NCBI GenBank assembly: GCA_028015205.1
Contig: CM051513.1
Coordinates: forward strand, 50,852,341-50,916,340
DNA length: 64,000 nucleotides
Direction of reading: 5' to 3'
DNA from: Mytilisepta virgata
Lineage: Eukaryota > Mollusca > Bivalvia > Mytilida > Mytilidae
Shown: positions 59,116-64,000 of the stretch, in pieces
Numbering within the stretch: the stretch's first letter is position 1
Layout: the number at the start of each line of letters is the position of its first letter
Notes under the pieces: model-generated
Databases searched by the model: none
What the model was told of the DNA's origin: nothing
Seen by the model: only the letters and a program-made list of their open reading frames with translations
Made by a program: the position numbers and the translations under genes

Positions 59116-60827
59116 ACAATTAAACAAAAAGCACAAAATACAAACAGAGAGCCATGACTTGGTATAGACACTGAAGAGTGGTTACATTAAACTGTTTTAT
59201 GGGTACCCGAACCCCTTATCTACCCTGACCATCTGAAGCATATTAATATGTCATGATAATTCCAGTCTTGTTTGTCTGGTTCTCATAATTTTTTGGAAAG
59301 ATTGCAAATCGTTCCAATGCCATCGGCCTCCAAAACCGGAAGTGGCCTTTTCAATACCATCGGACATTAGTACATGTATAAAATGTAGTTCCAATGATGA
59401 CAGCATTTTTTTTTTTAAATTACAAGTACTGTATTCTTGTTGATAATATCTGAAATAATATTTTTAATTAACATAATCTTTGTTATTTACCGAAATTTCC
59501 AAGAAAATATAATGGATTTCCAAACATTATATCGAAGACATGACGTGCGGCGGATGATTATATCAAAACAAATCTAAGCAGATACAGCTTCCATTTACAT
59601 TTCCACTGAGTGCATAGATGTATATACAGATATAGAAGGCTTTTACATTCATATTTTTATTTTAAAGATTATCGATTAATTTATGTTGCTTTTATAAATG
59701 TTAACGAATATTCTTTTAGGATTGACCCTTTTAAATTATGCATGTTTTGAACTTTCAGCCATTTTGTATTTCGGTCTGAGAAACGTGCTGTATGCATTTA
59801 AATTACTCATTTGAGTTTTTTATTATAAAAAAAAATCAATCTGCCAAACCTCTGCTTAAATTTCCAGACTTGTATTGCCAACCTGGAGGGCGATGAAGTA
59901 AAACTCAAATAAAACTTTCGTCAAAACTACAAAAGCGAAGTTTGAGTCGAGCACACATTTAATTACCTGATCCATTTCAATGGTCCAATTCGCGAATATG
60001 ACAGCCGATATTTTAAGGAAAGTCCAACTCGTGTAGTGAAAATAAAATCCATGCCGCCATTTTTTTGTCAATCGGTAATCAAAGGGAAATAATCCAATAA
60101 AAAAATATGGGTAAATTTACTCGGACCACGGTAAGTCGTACGGGAATAACACTTATTTATAAACAATGAGAGAGATACTGGGAATGAAGTATTGATTCGA
60201 TTTTATGAACTTCTTTATGTTGACTCTGTTGTACACATTTTGTAGACTGGCTTAGAAGGCATGTAAATCAGAGAATGACTCTTAATTTCTTAAAAAAAAA
60301 CATAATCAGTGCCGATTGGTGCTTTGAAACGTCACGTAATGACTTCTCCCTGTCTCCCCCCACTTTTTGTTAGCTTCAGGGGAAAAAGTCCTTTCTCCCT
60401 GTCATCCTGAAGTAGGCCGCTGAGCCCTGGTCCCAAATACATTAAAACTAACATTTTAGACACATTTCCATCCATGTTTTGAAAATACAACCATTTTGAT
60501 TGTTTACCTTCTGTTCCATTCACGTATAATAAGGTAGCGAGTAATCATCCGTTCTTGAGAACATGTTAAAATTAATTGTGCATTTACTAGTGTGATGATT
60601 ATTTCTTTAATGGACCCATTATTGGAGAAAAACCTTACGATTATCTCAGACATGCACGTGAATCTAATTTTTTAAAGTCATTTCAAGTAAAATTACGGTC
60701 CAATAACATAATTTAGTAAAATGTATAACTTAAACACATTCAACTTTTATTGAAAATTATCTTCGGAAAACGAATATACTCACTGTAATTGATCCCACAT
60801 AGCAGAGATAATATGTGTGATAAAATT
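59116..60827. other. Intergenic region with a possible promoter and first exon of the next gene
   Basis: ATGCCGCCATTTTTTTG near 60051-60067 has a YY1-like core. Downstream, ATG at 60107 with G at +4 opens eight codons (MGKFTRTT) that end exactly at GTAAGT (60131). No further exon in frame was recognised in the remaining 3.9 kb. The protein start matches nothing I know, so this is a hint, not a gene call. Confidence 0.2.
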
Positions 60828-61881
60828 ATGTCTCCCCTTCGTAGAAGGCAGACATATTATTTTTGTAGTATTTATGTCGCCCCAGACGGAGTCGGGACGA
60901 CAGATTGTTATTCTGCCGTTTCTTTGGTTTTTTTTCTTCCACCTAATTTTGTCCGCACGAGTTCTCAGAGATGACTGGAACAATCTTTATGAAACTTCAC
61001 AATAACGATGATCACCAAGTCTAGTTGTGCATGTAACATTAAAAATTTCAAAATGGCCGCCATTGCCATGGAAACGGAAAAAGTATGAACATTTTTGAAG
61101 TCTTTCATATCTCAAAACTGCAACATAGAATTTCATGAAACTTTGTACTTCTCTAAAGTATGAGTAGTAGAACATGTTCATGGAAAAAATGCGATCGATT
61201 GGATACATTTGGCGGCAATTTTGAAAAATGTTGTAAAAATGAACATTGTCCGATTTCAATGAAAATTTATATCTAGGCTAAATTTGGGGTGGCGAACAAG
61301 ATACAATCAAAATACAATTTTTCAAAATGGTTGGGTGGGCGCAATTGCAATTCTAGTTCTTCTTCTTTTTCATTCTCAGCGAAGCTTGTCCAGGCCATTA
61401 CTTTTTTATCTTTTGACCTAGGCTTATACCCTTTTATATGTGGGTGTATTACCATGAGGGGGTGTGTCGCGTACCATCATGACCTTCATTCGACCTTGAC
61501 CTTGATCTCAAGGTCAAATTATGACTAAAATGGTAGTATTTCCTTGTCCGGGTTTTAACTTTTGACCTAGGCTTATACCCTTTGGTATGTAGGTGTATTA
61601 CCAGGGTGGTGTCGTGTACCATTATGACCTTCATTTGACCTTGACCTTTGACCTCAAGGTCAAATTATCACGAATTATAGTATTTCCTTGTCCGAGTTGC
61701 AACTTTTTTGTCGTTTGACCTGGGCTTATATCCTTGGGTATGTAGGTGTATTACCACGAGAGTGTGTTTTGCGTACCATTATGTCCTTCATTTGACCTTG
61801 ACCTTTGACCTCAAGGTCACAAAATTATTATTTTTATCCTTGAGGTAAAGATTGGTCTAGAATAAAGTGAAGGGGAGACAT
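60828..61881. mobile_element. 1,054-bp element with 13-bp terminal inverted repeats
   Basis: ATGTCTCCCCTTC at 60828-60840 and GAAGGGGAGACAT at 61869-61881 are exact inverted complements. The interior has ATGTCGCCCCAGACGGAGTC, a nested hairpin plus CTAGTT near 61350-61358, and three units of about 150 bp. No transposase is present, so it is nonautonomous. No clear target duplication could be seen. Confidence 0.7.
61405..61830. repeat. Tandem repeat of about 150 bp, three units
   Basis: TTTTGACCTAGGCTTATACC starts units at about 61411 and 61560, with a diverged third at about 61711. Each ends in ttgaccttgacctttgacctcaaggtca, which is itself a TGACCT-rich stretch with an inverted AAGGTCA. Confidence 0.88.
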
Positions 61882-64000
61882 GTGTTTTGGTTTGCAAAAC
61901 AGTTCCACCTAGTTCCATTTGAAATTATACACAACTAGTTGTAATCTTTCCAACGGTGATTTCCATCACTTTGATTTTCTTAAAAAATCTCATGAGAAAA
62001 GATGATCTGCTCAATAAATAGAACACTATAGGCGCTATCTTTTATAGTGCAAAATTGGTTTCCGTTAATTGAAATGCCAAAATTAACAAAATATATAGAA
62101 ATCAGTATCAAATGTGTTTTAATGTATGTTGTTAGCACATAGTCTACTTTATCATGTTTATGGACCCTTTGTAATATTATAAATACAAAAAAAAATAATT
62201 ATACTACAATTAATTAAAATCCAAAACTTTCGGTTTTCACCAAAATTACCAATGAAGGGGGTTGTGTTCATTAAAATTACATTTATATCAACCTGAACTC
62301 ATAATAAAGCAATACATCAAAATGATATATGAAGACAGTCGATCATCATTAATTTGAACTTTTTGCATGTGAAGGTTTGCAGAGGTATATTCAAAAGTGT
62401 GCTCTTTCATTTCTTGAAGAATGAATTTTATATTTATCTATGGATTTTTGGTATTTTGTTGCATATTGTCTACAGGTTTGTCTTCGTATTTTTCTTTTCA
62501 TAAGTAGAGCTTACTGAAGAAAATCAAGTGCAACAGGCTGTTAAGATCTATGTATTATTGAATTTTTCCGATAATGTTTAGGATTAAATATTATCAGGCG
62601 ATATTATAAAATGATTTTATATTTATATTAAAGTTTCAAATTAACAGCGAGCATTCCGAGAACCATGTCTATAAAATGATAGAAATATAGAAATTTAGAA
62701 AACTAAAAAACTGATGATTTAAAATAATTTTTATTTTAAAAGAAACTATAAATTTGTGCCATCATAAACGATATCCATCCCCACACTGCACAAGTAAAAA
62801 AACAATTAACAGTGACAAATGAGCAATTTCACAATTTGGAACCTTGAATCAAATTTCAAAATTGAAAACCTTGTTGCACAACTACACATATTGAAGAACA
62901 ATAATATGCTGTTGGCGTGGCCAATGGTTGGAGCACAGCTATAATCCTTTCCAGAAACTCATTTCCGGTATCACGATTATGACTCTAAAATTATAATTCG
63001 AAGCACGTTATTTCCCTTACTTTTGTTTCCGGCGAACCAAACTTTTCTAGCCTTATTATGTAGCACAATATGACTGCCCCTATTAAACAAAGACTTTACT
63101 AAATGACCCATATGTAGAAAATGCATATGCTCCTATAGCCCTCGCTATTATAAACAAATGAAACCACTGAAACAAAAAATGAATGAGTATTTCCAGAGAC
63201 AAGTCAAAATTAGCCATTTCATAATTTTCGGTCCGAAAATTTTAACTCTTAATAGATTTTCAAAATTAAAAACCTTTTCGCACATCTACAGAAAATAAAG
63301 AAGAATATTATATACAAATAAATTTGCTAAATCTAAATGAAAAATGAAAGAGGCGTTTAGGGGACAAGCTTAAATTCACTATTTCCAAAATACAACCCCT
63401 GTGAGCTCCAAGTTCTGAAAATCAAAATTCGAAATCCTTATTTCGCATCAACATAGTATGTAACAATACTGTAGAGAAATTAAATACATGAAGTTAAAAA
63501 TGAATATAAGGAATTCAGGTCACAAGCTTTAATTTCCAATTTTCGAAATTCGACCCCAATTTGTGAAAATAAAAATTCTAAAACCTTATTGCGCATCTGC
63601 ATACAGTATGTGACAATATTGTATATAAATTAAATGCATGACGTGAAAAATGAATGAGGAGTTTAGGTCACAAGCTTAAGGGGGTAGGCCTGGGGTAAGG
63701 GAGATAACTCCTATTGATGTTTTTTTTTCTTGACGTCAAACAATAGGAATGACATGGCATTACTATGACGTACAAAATTTCCTCGCATTAGACGAAGTGA
63801 AGAGGTTCGGTAAGGGGAATCTCCGTAACAAATCTAAAACTTTTTCGAAATATGTACAAAATCGATAATTACGTAGGATTTGATATATTGATGAATTATT
63901 GTTTAACATCCAGTGTCAATTATGAAATGCATATTACGATGATGAAAAAGCCGCTCGAAAGGAAAAAAATACTGAGTCAATATCTGCAGTAATTTCATAA
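61882..64000. other. Intergenic AT-rich DNA with a degenerate tandem array
   Basis: 61882-62800 shows nothing recognisable. From about 62850 to 63680 there are four to five degenerate units of about 150-165 bp, marked by aaaccttxttxcgcaxctxcata and tcacaagctt (63362, 63519, 63666). The last 320 bases show nothing recognisable. Confidence 0.55.

Noticed and set aside
59856..60071. Minus-strand frame MTKKWRHGFYF...
   Set aside because: No recognised domain, and it overlaps the possible promoter of the plus-strand candidate exon.

Overview
The window is eukaryotic, AT-rich and packed with repeats. It looks like a mollusc genome, most likely a bivalve and possibly a mytilid mussel. That assignment is inference from two things: an invertebrate-type ADAM10 gene with large introns, and several interspersed repeat families of a kind I associate with bivalve DNA (ends such as AGCTCACCTGG...CCAGGTGAGC and ATACGACCGCA...TGCGGTCGTAT). 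There are no prokaryotic genes, operons or CRISPR arrays, and I could not identify a tRNA or rRNA gene.

The one clearly recognisable host gene is the 3' two-thirds of an ADAM10 (Kuzbanian) metalloprotease-disintegrin on the + strand, positions 2962-53081. Ten coding exons join in a continuous reading frame of 467 residues. In order they encode: the end of the metalloprotease domain with the zinc site (HEVGH, then the third His and Asp across the next splice) and Met-turn; the disintegrin domain; the cysteine-rich region; the membrane-proximal region; one transmembrane helix; and a basic, proline-rich cytoplasmic tail ending at TAG 53079-53081. Signal peptide, prodomain and the first part of the protease lie upstream of the window. 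Eight introns are GT-AG. The fourth (10501-25173, 14.7 kb) has AT-AC ends with a U12-type donor (ATATCCTTT) and a perfect U12 branch site (TTCCTTAAC), so it is very probably removed by the minor spliceosome. This is the strongest specific finding.

Layout. 1-2600: an antisense non-LTR retrotransposon with endonuclease and reverse transcriptase, broken by a frameshift and a stop. 2962-10500: exons 1-4 of the visible part, with short introns holding a 65-bp minisatellite, a Helitron-like element, a foldback element and interspersed repeats. 10501-25173: the AT-AC intron, filled by nested and tandemly duplicated copies of the CGACCGC family, including a recent tandem duplication of about 3.2-3.4 kb. 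25174-38011: exons 5-9, with a 27-bp minisatellite, a solo LTR with 5-bp target duplication, and a tRNA-derived SINE with 15-bp target duplication. 38012-52973: a 15-kb last intron rich in AGCTCACC-family elements, minisatellites and foldback elements. 52974-53081: the last coding exon, followed by the 3' UTR. 54.5-64 kb: intergenic DNA with more repeats, a 47-bp minisatellite of about 22 copies and a 1.05-kb element with 13-bp terminal inverted repeats. It also holds a weak candidate first exon of a neighbouring gene near 60107.

Most long open frames outside the ADAM10 exons and the retrotransposon are repeat DNA that happens to lack stops. I see no evidence of a new multi-gene system. The novelty lies in the minor-class intron and in the shared architecture of several short mobile-element families.
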